Positions 63,286 to 64,000 of a stretch of 64,000 nt of DNA are shown here, piece by piece. Position 1 is the first letter of the stretch; every line of letters starts with the position of its first letter. Below the pieces are notes generated by a model. The model was not told the origin of the DNA, searched no databases, and saw only the letters and a list, made by a program, of their open reading frames with translations. Made by a program: the position numbers and the translations under genes. Source of the DNA: an uncultured Acidobacteriota bacterium (GTDB lineage: Bacteria; Acidobacteriota; Blastocatellia; Pyrinomonadales; Pyrinomonadaceae); NCBI GenBank assembly GCA_937873515.1, contig CALMYB010000006.1, positions 62,001 to 126,000 on the forward strand, written 5' to 3'.

Positions 63286-63951
63286 ATGCTCGCCATTAAC
63301 GTAAAAAAGAGCTTCCATAAGCAGCAAGGCCGTCTCTTCCATCTGGATCTGTCTTTCTCGGTCAACGCCGGCTTTACCGTGCTTACCGGGCCGTCAGGTG
63401 CCGGGAAGACCAGTCTTCTTCGAATGATCGCAGGCATAATTAGGCCCGATGACGGTGTTATAGAGTTAGGTTCAACCGTCTATTTTGATCGCGAGCGGCG
63501 AATAGATCTCCCGATCCAGCAACGGAACGTTGGCTTTGTGTTTCAGGACTACGCGCTTTTCCCGCATATGACCGCGACACAGAATATTGCATTCGGCGTC
63601 AGGACAGCCGCGAGCGCTGACCGACGAGCGAAGGCCGAAGAAATGCTCTCGCTCTTTCATATCGAGCACATAGCCGACCGATTGCCCCGTGAGATGTCGG
63701 GCGGCGAGCAGCAGCGGGTCGCGTTAGCAAGGGCGTTGAGCTGCGAGCCGCGCATTGCCCTGCTCGATGAACCGTTGTCAGCGGTCGATATCGAAACCCG
63801 CGGTAAACTGCTTGACGAGATCGAAAGTGCCCAAGACAGGGCAAAGATCCCCTTCATCTATGTAACCCATAATGAGGCAGAGGCCGCACGGCTCGGTACG
63901 AACCGAATCTATATTCGGGATGGCCATGTCGCTGCCGCCGAGATCAGCTAG
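63286..63951 (+). CDS. modC: Molybdate ABC transporter ATPase, short form
   Basis: A 221-residue ATPase: Walker A 'GPSGAGKTSLLR' (about 34-45), Q-loop 'GFVFQDYALFPHMTATQNIA', signature 'MSGGEQQRVALARAL', Walker B 'IALLDEPLSAVD', H-loop 'FIYVTHNEAE'. It drives ModB. It lacks the C-terminal molybdate-sensing MOP domain of long ModC proteins (about 350 residues), so transport is not self-regulated that way. Its stop codon overlaps that of a possible convergent gene. Confidence 0.93.
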   Translation: MLAINVKKSFHKQQGRLFHLDLSFSVNAGFTVLTGPSGAGKTSLLRMIAGIIRPDDGVIELGSTVYFDRERRIDLPIQQRNVGFVFQDYALFPHMTATQNIAFGVRTAASADRRAKAEEMLSLFHIEHIADRLPREMSGGEQQRVALARALSCEPRIALLDEPLSAVDIETRGKLLDEIESAQDRAKIPFIYVTHNEAEAARLGTNRIYIRDGHVAAAEIS

Positions 63952-64000
63952 CGTGGAAGCGGCTGCTCAAGATTTGCCATTCCATAGGCCAATACGGCGA
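63948..64000 (-). CDS. Possible C-terminal end of a convergent gene (partial)
   Basis: On the minus strand a frame is open from the window edge to a TAG at 63948-63950, giving 'AVLAYGMANLEQPLPR' as the last residues. It would converge on modC with a 3-bp overlap, a common gene junction. Too short for any family assignment. Confidence 0.3.
   Translation of the reverse strand, partial: AVLAYGMANLEQPLPR

Overview
The window looks like a chromosomal segment of a Gram-negative, aerobic heterotroph, most likely Acidobacteriota (Blastocatellia/Pyrinomonadales-like). This assignment is inferred from gene families: a VWFA-related secreted protein, DUF2339, paired ResB/CcsA-type cytochrome c assembly, FHA/zinc-ribbon kinases and REP-type repeats. 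No rRNA or other firm taxonomic marker is present. Most genes have moderately high GC; a few islands are visibly AT-richer.

Layout. 1-3.6 kb: the tail of a sugar isomerase and an overlapping Gfo/Idh/MocA oxidoreductase, then a LITAF-like zinc-ribbon membrane protein, a VWFA protein and a coiled-coil membrane protein. 3.6-7.8 kb (minus): pheS-pheT-zapB-like-zapA followed by a probable 6S RNA. 15.0-18.4 kb (minus): thrS-infC-rpmI-rplT. In many bacteria these two blocks form one cluster. Here they are separated by about 7 kb of plus-strand DNA carrying threonine catabolism (tdh, kbl). Between tdh and kbl lies a 3.8-kb accessory island: a broken C5-methyltransferase, a possible nuclease, a RAYT transposase with perfect 36-bp inverted REPs, a frameshifted vsr, a REP-interrupted gene, a duplicated kbl 5' end and a ParE/RelE-type toxin-antitoxin pair.

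18.7-33.5 kb: tRNA-Val, a fluoride riboswitch with crcB, and the histidine-utilisation genes hutG, hutU (minus), hutI and hutH (plus), interspersed with a B12-binding radical SAM protein, a large DUF2339 membrane protein and others. Together the hut enzymes take histidine to glutamate. 33.5-35.0 kb is a 1.5-kb gene-free mosaic of palindromes and repeats next to tRNA-Arg.

35.3-46.3 kb: a penicillin-acylase-family hydrolase, ruvX, an S41 protease homologue lacking both catalytic residues, cytochrome c assembly (ccsA/resB), haem o synthase, oxidase subunit III and a DUF420 protein. A canonical-looking c-di-AMP (ydaO/yuaA) riboswitch follows with no gene to control before a terminator and a convergent gene. 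46.3-51.3 kb (minus): an FHA / Ser-Thr kinase / RDD / PP2C-type phosphatase signalling operon. 51.6-56.6 kb: a MacAB-like exporter with two permeases. 56.6-64 kb: a Yip1 protein, an orphan OppD/OppF ATPase pair, an intact S41 protease, a 56-residue membrane protein, and modABC for molybdate.

The most notable items are the orphan c-di-AMP riboswitch, the diverged duplicate of the kbl start flanking a toxin-antitoxin module, the catalytically dead S41 protease, the palindrome mosaic at 34 kb, the RAYT/REP set with scattered insertions, and the decayed dcm-vsr pair.
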